The notes under the pieces were generated by a model. It made no database searches, was not told where the DNA came from, and saw nothing but the letters and a program-made list of their open reading frames with translations. Positions 10,337-21,300 of a stretch of 64,000 nt of DNA are shown piece by piece. Source of the stretch: Fulvia fulva (lineage: Eukaryota > Ascomycota > Dothideomycetes > Mycosphaerellales > Mycosphaerellaceae); contig NC_063016.1 of assembly GCF_020509005.1 (NCBI RefSeq), positions 2,480,001 through 2,544,000 of the forward strand. The letters are read 5' to 3'. Made by a program: the position numbers and the translations under genes. Every line of letters begins with the position of its first letter. The stretch's first letter is position 1.

Positions 10337-13300
10337 TTACGCAAGCTGGAGCTGCCTTACAAAGTTTTGGAACTGCTGGCCATTGAGGGGCTTTGTTAAC
10401 CCATCAGCAGCCATGTCCTTTATATGGCAGTAGTCCACTACAATCTTCTTCTGCCACTAGAGATGTCTGACATAGTTACATGCAACATCAATATGCTTTG
10501 ACCTTTCATGCACATGGGCATCTTTAACAAGTGTCAAAGCGGCTTGGTTGTCACCCATGAGCTTGACTGGCCTTAGCTCGTCAACAGTGCCCTTGCTTGC
10601 CCTTACACTCGGCTGGAAAGAGCTCTTTCCTACCAGTTCTGGGCACCCCATTTCCCTGAGGACAGCAGCAAGAAATTGTGACTGCTTTGCGGCTGCGTTC
10701 ATAGCCATGAACTTAGCTTCCATTGTTGATGTTGCAACAGACTTCTGCTTCCTACTCATCCAGGACACAGGTGATCCACAAAGGAACCACACGTATCCCA
10801 GAATTGAGACTCTATCCACTTTGTCCATAGCGTAGTCAGAGTCCGAGTATCCCTGGAGATTGCCCCCTCCCTTTCTATACATAAGACCTAGGTCTGGGTA
10901 CGACCGCAGGTATCGGGAGAGCTTCTTCAAAGCCTTCATATGCTGCTGCGAGGGATCAGCAACAAATGAGCTAATTCTTCCAAGGGGGAATGCTAAGTCT
11001 GGCCTTGTCATTGTCATTGGCCACATCCAGGTACCATTGTGGCTCTAGTAATCCTGTTTGTTGCACCTCTCATCCATAGGTACCGTAGGCACTAAATGCT
11101 CGTAGCTCTCCATAGGTGAGTGGGTTGGCGTAGCCTTCTCTCTAGCCATGTTCATCTTGGCTAAGTTAGCGTGGACATAGTGTCCTTGATCAAGCTTCAA
11201 AGTGCCTTAGGACCTGTCTCTTGTAATCCTCATTCTAAGGATCTTCGTAGGTTCACCAAGATCTTTAATCTTAAACACTTTTCCAAGCTCAGCCTTAAAC
11301 CACTGAACATCTGACAGCTTCGGAGCTACAATGGGTATGTCATCCACATGGGTAAGGACCATAAGGTCTCTATCCGTATGGATAAGTAGGCATGGATCTA
11401 CCTAGGACTGGGTAAATCCAATCTTCTCTAGCTTCGCAACACAGAGCTTGTTCCAGTCTCTAGCTGCTTGCTTAAGCCTATAAAGGCTTCGTAGGACCTT
11501 GAACACCATGTTTGGAGGTGCTTCAACTCCTGGGGGTGGGATCATATAGATGTCTTCAAGAAGGCTGCTTTGGGTAAAAGCATTATTCACATCCACTAGG
11601 TGCATCTCGAGATCTCTCTCACATACTACTGCCATGAATACTCGGAGAGTATCATGTCTAATAGTAGGTGCAAAGGTCTCTTCGAAGTCAACCCCATATT
11701 TCTGTGAAAACCCTCTTGCAACTAGTCTTGCCTTGAACTTCTCAATGGCTCCACTAATCATTCTTTTCACATCAAAGACCCACCTAGAAGTAATTAGATT
11801 CGCACCCTTTGGCGGTATAACTGCTTCCCAGGTGTTGTTGCTTGCTAAGGCAATAAGTTCGTTCTCGATTGCCTCTCTCCACATATGTCCCCATTCGGGG
11901 TCTCCTACGGCTGCCTTATAGGACTTTGGGATTGGCACTTCCTGCTGATAGGCTATGGCCTGCCCAACAGCAGCAAATGCATGTTCTTCCACGTCGTTCA
12001 GAATCTCCTCTACCCAGCTCATTGTAGGGTCTAGATGGAACATCTGGGCGATAAGAGCCTTATGGTGTTTAGCCTCATGCTCTTCAGAGTTATCATCTCC
12101 GTCCCCCCTTGACCTCTTGTTGCCTGTAACCTGAGGTGGCGCTGGGTGTTCGGATGGGTCGAACTGAACGACATCTTCTTTTTCTTTCATTGGAGTACCC
12201 TGATCTCCAAACTTCTGGTATTCCCCAATGTCCTTTGGGGGAGGGGGAAGTTGCACAAACAGCGGTTGCTGTGGTGTTGATGACTTGGGTAGGTTCTGTA
12301 TAGATCCACCGTTATCGGCCTTCGACAGTGTTGAAACCGCCTCAATATTTTCTCCTGGCCTTCGTAACGGTGTCTCTGATAATCCCCTATCGGAAAATTT
12401 CGCCCCAAAGGGCTTCCTCCCAACAGGATTGCGCTGTGGCGCTCGACTCGGCTGGTTAGTGAAGGTGATACCAAGATCCATATCTCCCCCCTTCTCATTC
12501 TCAAACCAGTCGACGTGACTATGCGCTTTTATTGCTTTCATGTCGGGATCCCAGAACAGCCATTGTTTTGTGGTGTTTTCTGAGTAGCCCACAAACACGG
12601 CTTCTTTTCCTCGGTTCATCAACTTGTCTCTCCTCAAGCCTTGAGGTTGGGCTCTTGGGTCTACATAGACCACAGCTTTGCATCCCTAGACGCGGAAATG
12701 GTCGACTGACGGTACTTGGCCAGTAAAGGCTTCTTCTGGTGAAAGAGCAATACCATCAATGATCGGACCATTAGGCAGTCTGTTTCTGATCACAGTCTGT
12801 GCTTGCAAAGCTTCTGGCCAGAACTCAACTGGCATGCCAGAGTCTTCAAGCATAGCCCGGACTGTGTTCTTAGAGGCTTGAATTGACCTTTCCACAGGTC
12901 CATTTTGAAGAGAGTTGTAGGCATCAGTTGTGTCCATCTGAGTGCCAAACTCCTTCTCCCACTCTTTTAGCAAGGCGAGAATTTCCTTTGCACCATCACT
13001 GCGGATCGCAGACAGAAAGCACCTTGACTGCCGTTCTGCCTGGACCTTCCAATCCCGTAGGGCTGCAGGAGCGTCGCTCCTGGCCTTCAAAGGGATTACC
13101 CACTTCTTCCTAGAGAAGTTGTCTACAATCTCAAGCCAATATTTGTATCCTAGCCTAGAGACTGCGCCCTGAAAAGGCCCACAGATGTCAATGGAGATGA
13201 GGGCCAGCCTCTCCCCTTTCCTCTCTGTGGCAGGTCCTTTGAACTTCCTCATGTTTGCAAGGGAGCAGACCTTGCAATTCTGGTGTTCAGAAGGAACAGG

Positions 13301-14569
13301 AATGGGATCTTTCTTGTCAGTGACTCTATGCAGGTTTCTTAGCAGTCCCTTGCCAAGGTGTGCACATCTTCTATGCCATAGCTCCCACTGATCTTCGGAC
13401 TCAGTGTTAGCCATAGCGGTACCGTCACGTTCTTGAGAGAGTATGCCAGCATGCTGTGGCTCAAGAATTTCCGAGATCGAGTGGATAAACGGTACTCCTC
13501 CTCGAAGTTTGGTCTGGACAACGGGTTTACCAGACAAGGATTTTAGGGTGAAACTGGGTGGTTGGATAGCAAACTGTTGGCTGAACTGGTTCCACGAAAC
13601 AAGACTAACTCCAAGGCCAGGAACAAACAGGACATTTTCTAAGACAATTTGCTTTCCAGAAGGACCACCCATTACTGCACTTCCCATATGTGTAGCTTGT
13701 AGATAGCCACCCCCAACCTTGATCCACTTCCTCTTTTGAAGAGGCTTCAGTGTCCTGAATAGTGAATCTTGGTCAGTCATATGTGATGATGCACAAGAGT
13801 CAAGCAACCACTCGGACGAGGGGTACTTGCCTTTGGCTTCCACAGTGGAATGGGCAACCTCATCAACATCATCATCTTCTGATGGTATCTCAGGGTCTGA
13901 TGCGTCTTCCTGGGTCGCATGGGCCCTTGCAGGCTTACTAGAGGAGGCCTTTGGCTTGCGGCTCTCCTTCATCTGCTTTGCAAGGTCCGTCATCACCTTG
14001 AGGACATCACGAAGGTTTGGTGATGATGACCTCCTACGAGGTGGTGACGGTTGTCTCTTAGCGGGGTAGGTAACCCTAGCTAGTTTGTCCTTGTTCCTAA
14101 CAGCCTGCTGAGCTGCAGAAAGGTGTGGGCACTTGCTCATAAAATGGTCACCACCGCAGAGATGGCACGTGAGCTTGCCCTGGAAACCCTTCTTAGCAAA
14201 CATGGCTGTCCCTTGATGAATCATTGATTCTTGCTTCTCCCTAAGAATTGCAAGAATGTCTTGTGGTGAGAGATTCACCTGGGCATCAATTGCATCGCGA
14301 ATTGAGCCAAATGAGTCTGGCAGAGCTGCTAAGAGTTGCTGGATCTTTCTGTCCTCAGTCTTGATGTCTTGGAACTGAGGCGAGATTGAAACAGCCCTCC
14401 TTGCAATTGAGCTAAGCTCCTGCCAGGCGTCATCTATAGACTGGTCTTCTGTCATCACGAAATTGGTGTATTGCTGAAGCAAACTTCTTCCAGTAGCGAG
14501 AAGTCTTCTCTTATATTTAGCTTCAGCCCATTCCCACAACTCCTTCGCATGCCGGATCTCGTTCTCCAT
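10337..14569 (-). pseudogene. Copia-1 gag-pol polyprotein with five in-frame nonsense codons
   Basis: A single frame codes in order for: a gag remnant; a CCHC knuckle (residues 135-147, CHLCGGDHFMSKC); protease DSCAS (257-261); the integrase HHCC and DDE core (SIDICGP, SDGAKEI, NGPVERSI); RT (VDVNNAFTQ and, after a stop, HVDD); and RNase H (SDSDYAMDK, TKPLNG end). Stops lie at 12686-12688 (former Trp), 11402-11404, 11207-11209 and 11045-11047 (former Gln), and 10457-10459. All are TAG or TAA as expected from RIP. The true stop is TAA at 10337-10339. The start at 14569 (MENEIRHAKELW) joins the initiator region to mid-gag, so the gag N-terminus seems deleted (compare 61894-62093). The product cannot be made in full without readthrough. 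Confidence 0.9.
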
Positions 14570-15064
14570 TTTTTGTAAGTTGAGGGACAGGTTGGCTGCC
14601 CTCAGGTAAAAGGATGTATTCGGTCGTACGCGATCGGATCGAAATGGGATAAACCGAACGCGAGGTTGATAGCGGAGAGGATGGCTATCCGCCGGGAAGA
14701 GGAGGAAAGTCGGTCGGTAAGGATCGTGTTAGTGCTGAGACACTGTAGCGTAACTCTCTCAGCAGAGGGGGTTTCTGAGACACTGCGGCTCTCTCAGAAT
14801 GAACAGTTAGTCGATGCGAACGCGATGTCCGGAGAGCGACTCTTCTCAGTAAGCTCGCCCACTTGTCTAAGGTATTGGCACAGGCTCCCTGACTCGGAGT
14901 CTGACAGTGCCTCACTAGGCTCTTTCACGTCTTATATGCACCTACAGCACGGCTGTAGCTTCCTGTGCAAGGCGGGTGCGGCCTCCAGTCTGCCTTCCTT
15001 TTGTTCTAAAGAGGAATAACTCCAATACGACTTTGTCGAGGGTGAAACACCGAGTTGCTAACCC
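14570..15064 (-). other. Copia-1 untranslated leader
   Basis: About 500 nt between the primer site and the gag ATG. It has repeated TGAGACACTG and CTCTCTCAG words near 14735-14810 that could pair. No supported coding frame; the short ORFs on both strands here are not conserved in frame in the copy at 61379-61893. Confidence 0.6.
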
Positions 15065-15076
15065 GGGCTCATAACC
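15065..15076 (-). promoter_or_regulatory. Copia-1 primer binding site, tRNA-Met anticodon arm
   Basis: The plus strand reads GGGCTCATAACC directly next to the LTR. This is the anticodon stem-loop of a methionine tRNA (loop CTCATAA, anticodon CAT). The element RNA therefore pairs with an internal half of tRNA-Met, as known for copia-type elements primed by a cleaved initiator tRNA. Confidence 0.8.
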
Positions 15077-15309
15077 TGTTAAACAGGTACGAGTTGCGCA
15101 GCAGTGGAAGACGGCGGATTACACAAAAGACGAAGAAGGACCCAATGGGATAGCGTGTATCTACATACAGTATCGCCGGTGTTGGTGTAGGTAGATGCTA
15201 GGTGTCCGGATGTTTGCCAGCCTATAGGCTGGCAAACCCTAGTCACGTGATCTATCACATGACACACCCACACCTACATGCTTGTCCTGCGGCCTGTATG
15301 TTCTCAACA
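15077..15309 (-). repeat. Copia-1 5' LTR
   Basis: 233 bp, TGTTAAACAGG...CTCAACA in plus-strand reading. It contains ACAAAAGACGAAGAA (about 15121-15135), also found in the Ty3-2 LTR, and GCCAGCCTATAGGCTGGC, a perfect inverted repeat near 15216-15233. Confidence 0.93.
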
Positions 15310-15704
15310 AGAACAAACGAGACATATAAAGGGTAATAAGGTAGATCCTGTCGGAGAACTACCTTGAATAGTTCTCTCTTATAGTAGAAACAGAGAGATA
15401 GATTGAGAAGAGGGAGGAAGAGAGAAAGGAGGAGGAGATAAGGAGGAGGATAGAGGAATAGAGAATGAAGAGGAGGGCAGAACTAGGGCCGCGGGTAAGG
15501 TAGTCATAGGGTAATAACTATGACACTAGCGCGCCCTAAAGGGAGGAAAACGGGAAGAACAAGAGAAGGACAAATCTAAGGAGAGGGGAAGGAGGTTTTT
15601 ACCCGTTACTCGGGTTTCCTACCTACATAAATATACTCTATAGCGAGAGACCTATATAGGCTAAGAGGCACTAAAATAGGCAAATAAATAATCTTTCTAT
15701 CTAT
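15310..15704 (+). pseudogene. LINE-C 3' end: last ORF2 codons, 3' UTR and tail
   Basis: It aligns with 29760-30126 of LINE-A: the same GGAGAACTACCTTGAATAGTTCTCTC-like end of ORF2, the purine-rich AGAAAGGAGGAGGAG run, GACACTAGCGCGCCCTAAAG, the hairpin ACCCGTTACTCGGGT (15601-15615), and a CTAT-repeat tail. It begins with the right-hand AGAAC duplication of Copia-1. Confidence 0.82.
15601..15615 (+). other. LINE-C 3' UTR hairpin
   Basis: ACCCG-TTACT-CGGGT, a perfect 5-bp stem. It occupies the same place as ACCTA-GGAA-TAGGT in LINE-A, and two stem positions covary (TA to CG pairs). Confidence 0.6.
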
Positions 15705-15719
15705 CTATATCGTAAGGAG

Positions 15720-17204
15720 AAGCCGGCTGATCTATCTAAGCTACCGGTAGAGTACTAATATTAGAAAGCTCTATTTTCTAAGGTAGACTTAGAAAAGCTA
15801 CCTCCGTACCGACCCGGGCTAGATTATAAGATTAAGCTTAAGAAAGACTATAAGCTACCGTTTAAAAGTCCGTTTCTAATATCGAATAAGGAAGCGGAAG
15901 TTATAAAGGTATAGGTAGATAACTAACTAGAGAGGAGTAATATCTAGCGAAGTAACTTACCGTTTATAGTACTAGTTATTATCGTCCGTAAGCCTAGAGG
16001 TAGCTTACGTATCTATATCGACTATCGAGGGCTTAACGTAGTTACCGTAAAATCTCGATACCTAATTCTACTTATATAGGACACGCTTAAACGAATAAGC
16101 GGTAAGAAGTACTTTATAAAGCTAGATATAATTATAGCCTTTAACCGACTAAGGGTCGCGGAAGGCGACGAATAGAAAACCGTATTTACGACGCGTTACG
16201 GACAATTCGAATGTTTAGTTATGCCCTTTGGGTTATATAACGCTCCTAGAAGCTTCTAGTTATATATTAACGACTCCTTATATAAGTATCTAGACGACTT
16301 CACTTCCGTATATCTAGACGACGCCCTAATTTTTAGCGATACGCTTAAGGAGTATATTATCTATATAGATAAGGTAATAGCTAGGCTCTAAGAAGCCGGG
16401 CTCTAACTCTATATTAACAAGTACGAATTCTATATATAGTAAATAAAGTACCTCGGACTTATTATTAGAGCCGACGGCATCAAAATAGACAAGGAAAAGA
16501 TTATAGCTATTTAAGAGTAGGAGACACCTCGTAACCCTACGGACATCTTATCGTTCCTTAGATTCTATAACTTCTACCGGCGCTTTATTCGTAATTACTC
16601 GGGCATTATATACCTACTTATATAGCTTACGAAGAAGGACGTACCGTAGGTATAGAACGATACTTACTAGCGAGCGTTTAATAGTATAAAGTAGGCATTT
16701 GTAGAAGACGAGGTAGTCCTTACTTACTTCGTCGCTAGATAAGAAACAAAGCTCGAGACTAACGCCTCGGACTACGTTATAGCCGTAGTCCTATCGTAGA
16801 AGGGTAAAGACGGCGTATAGCGGCCCGTAGCGTTTATATCTAAGAAGATGTCTCTATAGGAGTATAATTACGACATCTACGATAAGGAACTCCTAGCTAT
16901 AGTAAAGGCGTTTAAGGAATAGAAGCTAGAGCTTATAGTAGGAGATATCGATTATACCGACGATAATACGGACTTCGAGTACCTTCGGGATAAGAGCGGT
17001 AAGCCTATCCTAGTATATCTAGATTATAAGAACCTCGAGTAGTTCGTAAGTACGAAGATCCTTAATAGAAGGTAGGTACGCTAGTCCGAGTTCTTATCGT
17101 AGTTCTACTTTAAGATTATCTATATCCTCGGTAAGATAAACGTTAAACCCGATACGCTTACTCGTTAGCCCTAAGCCGTTCCTACTACCGACGACGATCT
17201 ACGA
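15720..17204 (+). pseudogene. Ty3-0 reverse transcriptase and RNase H, RIP-inactivated
   Basis: Read through stops, the segment begins in phase with 8789 (KLYRKE then KPADLSKLP). It shows classical Ty3 RT: a KPRGSLR-(V/I)-DYRGLN-type block (about 15985-16050), RYGQFECLVMPFGL (about 16190-16245), a YLDD catalytic box (about 16308-16325), FLRFYNFYRRFI, and the RNase H start ETNASDYVIAV (about 16750-16790) ending near LTRQP. Dozens of TAG/TAA stops stand for Gln/Trp. It ends at the TACGA duplication of Ty3-1 and resumes at 24172. Confidence 0.88.
17200..17204 (+). repeat. Ty3-1 target-site duplication TACGA, left copy
   Basis: TACGA here and at 24167-24171, abutting the TG...CA ends of the two LTRs. 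Confidence 0.95.
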
Positions 17205-17629
17205 TGTTAGGTTTGGTATAACCTAATGATATCACAAGATCAGAAGACCAAGCTCAATCGGGTTTGTTCTCGGGCCGATGGGAAGTTGAGGGAGGGTGAT
17301 GAAGCAGTAGCTGTCTTGTCTCGCAGAGATCAAGTAGCAGTGAGGCAGAGGTTGTGTTGTGGTGTATTCCAAACAGTGATATTAAACAGTGAGTTGAACG
17401 CCTCGAAGCCATAAGGGATTCTCAGCGTTCCTAAATACAAAGGAGATCCCCTTATGCCCAGGGGTATTGCTTTCTTTGCTTTCCATCATTTCTGTGCTTT
17501 CTCTAGAAGGCGTACCGAGCGTAGAAATCGCTGCGAGCGAGCTGCAGCGGGAGTGCCCACTAGTTGGCTCGGCACCACGTGATCCGAAATCGGTTGGCTC
17601 GTAGGGTCCAGACGACTCGATCCGTAACA
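17205..17629 (-). repeat. Ty3-1 3' LTR
   Basis: 425 bp, identical to 23742-24166. On the minus strand it runs TGTTACGG...CCTAACA. The inner U5 end holds the inverted repeat TTAGGTT-N6-AACCTAA. Confidence 0.96.
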
Positions 17630-17642
17630 CCATCCCCCTTCC
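17630..17642 (-). promoter_or_regulatory. Ty3-1 polypurine tract
   Basis: The minus strand reads GGAAGGGGGATGG directly before the 3' LTR. This is the usual position and composition of the plus-strand DNA primer of LTR retrotransposons. Confidence 0.8.
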
Positions 17643-17725
17643 AGTCTAGCTCGTCCCGAGCTAATCATAAGCTTGCGGGGTCCCTTCTATTCGTAGGTCG
17701 TTATGACCGTTTCTTCTCCTTCGCC

Positions 17726-18370
17726 ATGCCAAAGGCGTCCTCTTCAAAACGCTCTTCCTCCGACGATCGCAAGCGTCTTGGAATTTTTATTCGCGCGAAC
17801 GGCGAAATCATGCCTCGGGCATGCTCGAATTGTCGTCGTCTAGGTCGGGTGTGCAAGGTGCACGTAAGATCAGGTCGCTGCAGCGAGTGCAACATCCACG
17901 GGTTGAAGGGTTGTGACATTAAGATCACTGCGTCGGAATGGGAGAGGTTGAGCAAGGAGCGCGCAAAGCTGCTGTCCCAAATTCAAGATGCGCGTCTGGC
18001 TTCTGCCGCTGCGATGGATCGGGAGCGCGAGATCGTCGCGCGGGCTCGCGAGGCCACATCAACGGCTTTAGCGAAGGAGGAGCGGCTGGCGAAACAGCTG
18101 GAGCTGTTGGATCGTCGTGCGGATAATGCAGTGTCGGTTGCGGAGGCCAACGCTCTGGAGGCGGAGGCTGAGGAGCGCTCGTTATCATCTCTTCCGGAGG
18201 GGGTAGCTTCCCTGGGTCCCGAGCTTGCTTTGTCTCCATTTACTTGGGCAAACGACCCGTCCCTGGATTCCTCAGATTTCTTTGCTGGCGTCTCTGGGAC
18301 CCTCCGGTTCGATCCTTCTTTATTTGTTGATCCTGGCGGAAGTGTCGCAGGAGCTGGCAGCAGTTCGTGA
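17726..18370 (+). CDS. Antisense Zn2Cys6-like / coiled-coil protein of Ty3-1
   Basis: 214 residues on the strand opposite to gag-pol, tail-to-tail with pol (131-bp overlap, 18240-18370). ATG 17726 is chosen because the frame upstream to 17564 lies in the LTR and across the polypurine tract. Residues 33-63 carry Cys33, 36, 43, 52, 55 and 63, spaced C-x2-C-x6-C-x8-C-x2-C-x7-C. That fits the fungal Zn(II)2Cys6 binuclear cluster rule. A basic stretch precedes it (residues 8-18), a Glu/Ala/Arg/Leu-rich likely coiled coil follows (about 70-150), and the tail is acidic and Ser/Gly-rich. This layout resembles a GAL4-type DNA-binding and dimerisation module without the large regulatory domain. I infer a nuclear DNA- or RNA-binding role; function is unknown. 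A uORF begins at 17703 in another frame. Composition matches the rest of the element. Confidence 0.75.
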   Translation: MPKASSSKRSSSDDRKRLGIFIRANGEIMPRACSNCRRLGRVCKVHVRSGRCSECNIHGLKGCDIKITASEWERLSKERAKLLSQIQDARLASAAAMDREREIVARAREATSTALAKEERLAKQLELLDRRADNAVSVAEANALEAEAEERSLSSLPEGVASLGPELALSPFTWANDPSLDSSDFFAGVSGTLRFDPSLFVDPGGSVAGAGSSS

Positions 18371-21300
18371 GGTTTTCTTCTGGCTCCCAGGTATTTTCTG
18401 ATTCGTCGTATCCTTTCCATTTGACAAGGTATTTCTGACCCTTCTTGTCTAGGATTCTTTCGACTTCGAATTCGTCTTCTGCTTCCGGCTCGAAATGGAA
18501 GCTTTCTTGGCAAGGTGTTTTGGCGTCTGCGGGTTCCAGCTTGGAGATGTGGAAGACTGGATGGATTTTGGCGTCAGGTGGTAGTCGTAACCGGTAGTTG
18601 ACTGGTCCTACGACTTTATCGATGAAAAATGGTCCGACCTTAACATGATCCAGCTTCTTGGTCTGTCTTCTCGTTCTCAGGTTTTTTGTGAGGAGATAGA
18701 CCTTATCCCCCTTTTTTAGTAGAGGTGCCATTTTTCTTTGGTTTTGCCGTTGCTGAGACAATTTTTGTTGTGCATCTTCGATCGCTTTGCGTGCTTCTTT
18801 GTGCACCTCCTTGAGAGTCTCCGTCGTCACGATTGCTCTCTCGGCTTGTGGGTGAGATCCAGGTGTTCCGAACAGGTTAGGATCTTTGCCAAAGTTCGCA
18901 TAGAATGGCGTCGTTGAAGTTGTCTCTGATTTGTGGTTGTTTAGTGCAATCTGCGCCACTGGCAGTAGTGAAACCCAGTTGTCTTGTGCGTAGTTAATGT
19001 AGTGTCTTAGGTATTGTTCCAGCGTTTGGTTCGTTCTTTCTGTTTGTCCATCGGTCTCTGGATGATATGCTGTTGACAACTTGTGCTTGATCCCGATCGT
19101 TCCCATAAGTGTTTTCCAGTAGTTGGACGTGAAGAGCTTATCTCTGTCCGTGATGAATGTTTCCGGGAATCCGTGGTATCGGATCAATCTGTCTAGTACG
19201 AGGTATCCGAGCTGCTCTGCTGTATATGTCTCCGATGCAGGAATGAAGTGTGCATATTTTGTGAGTCTGTCGACCATGACCAGTATCATGTCGTACGTTT
19301 GTTTCGTGACTTGGTCTTTCGACAATGGGAGCTTTGTAATAAAGTCCATTGTAACTTCGTCCCATGGTTTCGTCGGTGGTGTCCTGAACTGTAGGTGACC
19401 GTACTTGGCGTGTCTCGCAGCTTTGTTTTGTTGGCAGTGTACGCATTGCTTAATGTAGCGTAATACTTTTTGTCTCATTTGTGGGAATGAGAAGCTACGT
19501 TGTATAAGGTCAACCGTCTTCGTAGTTCCAGGGTGTCCATAAGTTGGCTCGTCGTGATGTTGTTGTATACACTCTTCTTCTCGGTCCTTCGGTACTTGGT
19601 ATTTTCCTTGCGATATAGGGAACTGTTCTTCCTTGTCGCCTAGGATCTGTACGATGTTGTTGAACTCTTTCGTGTTGGCACTAAGACTTCCATCGGGGTT
19701 CGTCTTAAGTATCTTGTGTTGCACTGGTTCTTTTCCTTCCATGTAGTCGCTTCGTCGGCTCAACGCGTCTGCGCGGCCATTCTCTGTTCCTGGAGTGTAT
19801 TTGATTTCAAACTTGTACTGTCCTAGCAGCTCCGACCAGCGGGCTTGTCTTCGGGTAAGTTCTTTCGTCGTCGTGAAGTACGTAAGATTCTTGTGGTCTG
19901 AAAGAATCGTTAACTTCGGTGGGCCCTCGACGTACACTCTCCAATGTTGCATGGCAGCAACAATGGCTAGAAGCTCTTTGTCATGGATGTCGTAGTTCTG
20001 TTCCGCTGTGGTCATTTTTCGGGAATAATAGGCCACTGGGTGTCGTTTCCCCTCGTGTGTCTGTGTAAGACATGCGCCTATTGCCATATCGGACGCGTCG
20101 GTCTCGATGTGGACTTCCTTACTACCATCGAATAGTCGAAGCGTTGGGGCTGAAGCGCATTGTTCCTTGAGTTTCGTGAACGCTTCATGTTGTTCCTTTC
20201 CCCATTTCCAGCTGACGTCTTTTCTTGTAAGCATCGTCATTGGTGTTGCTGTCTTTGAGTAGTCCTTGATGAATTTCCGGTTGTAGTTGGCGAGTCCAAG
20301 GAACGATTGTACTTCCTTGACTGTCTTTGGTTCTGGCCATTCTCTGATTGACTGTGTTTTCGCAGGATCGATGGTGATTCCTGTTGTGCTGATGATGAAG
20401 CCTAAAAACTTGACTTGCTTCTTGTGGAACTCGCATTTCTCGGGTGCCGTCTTGAACCCGGCTCTGGTGAGTCGTTCGAAGACGTCCTGAACTTGCTTGG
20501 TGTGCTCCTGGAGGGATCCTTTTGTGTAGACCAGTATATCGTCCATGTACGCAATGACGCACACGTCGAGCAGGTCTCTAAGCGTTTCGTTGACAAGGTC
20601 CTGGCAGGATGCGGGTGCGTTGGTCAGTCCCATAGGCATGACCAAGAACTCGTAGAGTCCATATCTTGTTCTGAAGGCGGTTTTCCATTCTTCTCCAGCT
20701 GCCATTCGTATCGCGTAGAAGGCATCTCGTAGGTCAATCTTCGTGTACCAGTCCGATCCGGTTAATCTGTCTTGTGCTTCTTCGATGTTGGGTAGCGGAT
20801 ATCGGTTCTTGATTGTGATCTCGTTCAACTTTCGGTAGTCTTGTACGAGTCGTAGTTTCCCGTTCGGTTTTGGAACGAACATGCATGGAGTTCCTGCGCT
20901 CGAGGTGGATCGTCGTATCCATCCTTTGGCCAGCTTCTCCTTCAGCCATTCTCGTAAGGTTTGGAGCTCTTTCTCGGACATTTGGTATAGGGGTCCCCAT
21001 GGAGGCTCTTTTCCTGGCTGAATGTTTATCTTGTGATCCCATGGTGCGTGTTTAGGTAAGGCGTTCTTGCCTTCCTCTTCTCGGAATAGTCGTGACCATC
21101 TGCGATATTCCTGAGGGATGTCTGGCTCCGATTTTCCAGTCATCTTCGATGGTGCGTTACTTCCATCCGTTCCGGTGATCTCGTGACCCAACTGCCCCAA
21201 GTCGGTGTCTATCCCAGTCGAAGGTGGTTCTTCTGTCCTTCTGGTCGGTGCAAGCTGTATCCTGTTTAGCTGTCTTACCTCATCCACCAGCGAACGCTGC

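Larger units (their letters stand above)
10069..15309 (-). mobile_element. Copia-1: Ty1/copia retrotransposon, lightly RIPed
   Basis: Complete in outline, on the minus strand: 5' LTR (15077-15309), tRNA-Met primer site, about 500-nt leader, one long gag-pol frame (14569-10337) with five stops, and 3' LTR (10069-10301). The 5-bp duplication AGAAC is present. The two LTRs differ at about three sites, all CpA/TpG to TpA. The element therefore transposed after the surrounding heavy RIP but has met a mild round itself. Confidence 0.93.
8790..15704 (+). mobile_element. LINE-C: 5'-truncated LINE, split by Copia-1
   Basis: Two pieces, 8790-10063 and 15310-15704 (about 1.7 kb joined), flanked by a 15-bp duplication. 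The 3' half matches LINE-A: 9880-10060 corresponds to the end of ORF2 (RSEHIG through the CPCG zinc motif), and 15310-15704 to the last ORF2 codons, the 3' UTR hairpin and the tail. Stops replace Gln/Trp codons, so the copy is RIP-dead. The first few hundred bases (8790-9650) could not be matched to LINE-A by eye. Confidence 0.8.

Noticed and set aside
14666..15019. 117-codon ORF in the Copia-1 leader
   Set aside because: The matching leader at 61379-61893 does not keep it open even allowing for RIP, and no domain is seen.
15216..15233. Inverted repeat GCCAGCCTATAGGCTGGC as a transcription terminator
   Set aside because: It is a perfect palindrome in the Copia-1 LTR, but nothing ties it to termination in a eukaryote; it is recorded only within the LTR.
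17226..17414. 62-codon ORF inside the Ty3-1 LTR, repeated at 23763-23951
   Set aside because: Same sequence because the LTRs are identical; no motif, and LTR placement makes it unlikely to be coding.
17564..17725. Upstream extension of the antisense ORF into the LTR
   Set aside because: It crosses the LTR end and polypurine tract; ATG 17726 starts just before the conserved-looking part. Kept as an alternative only.
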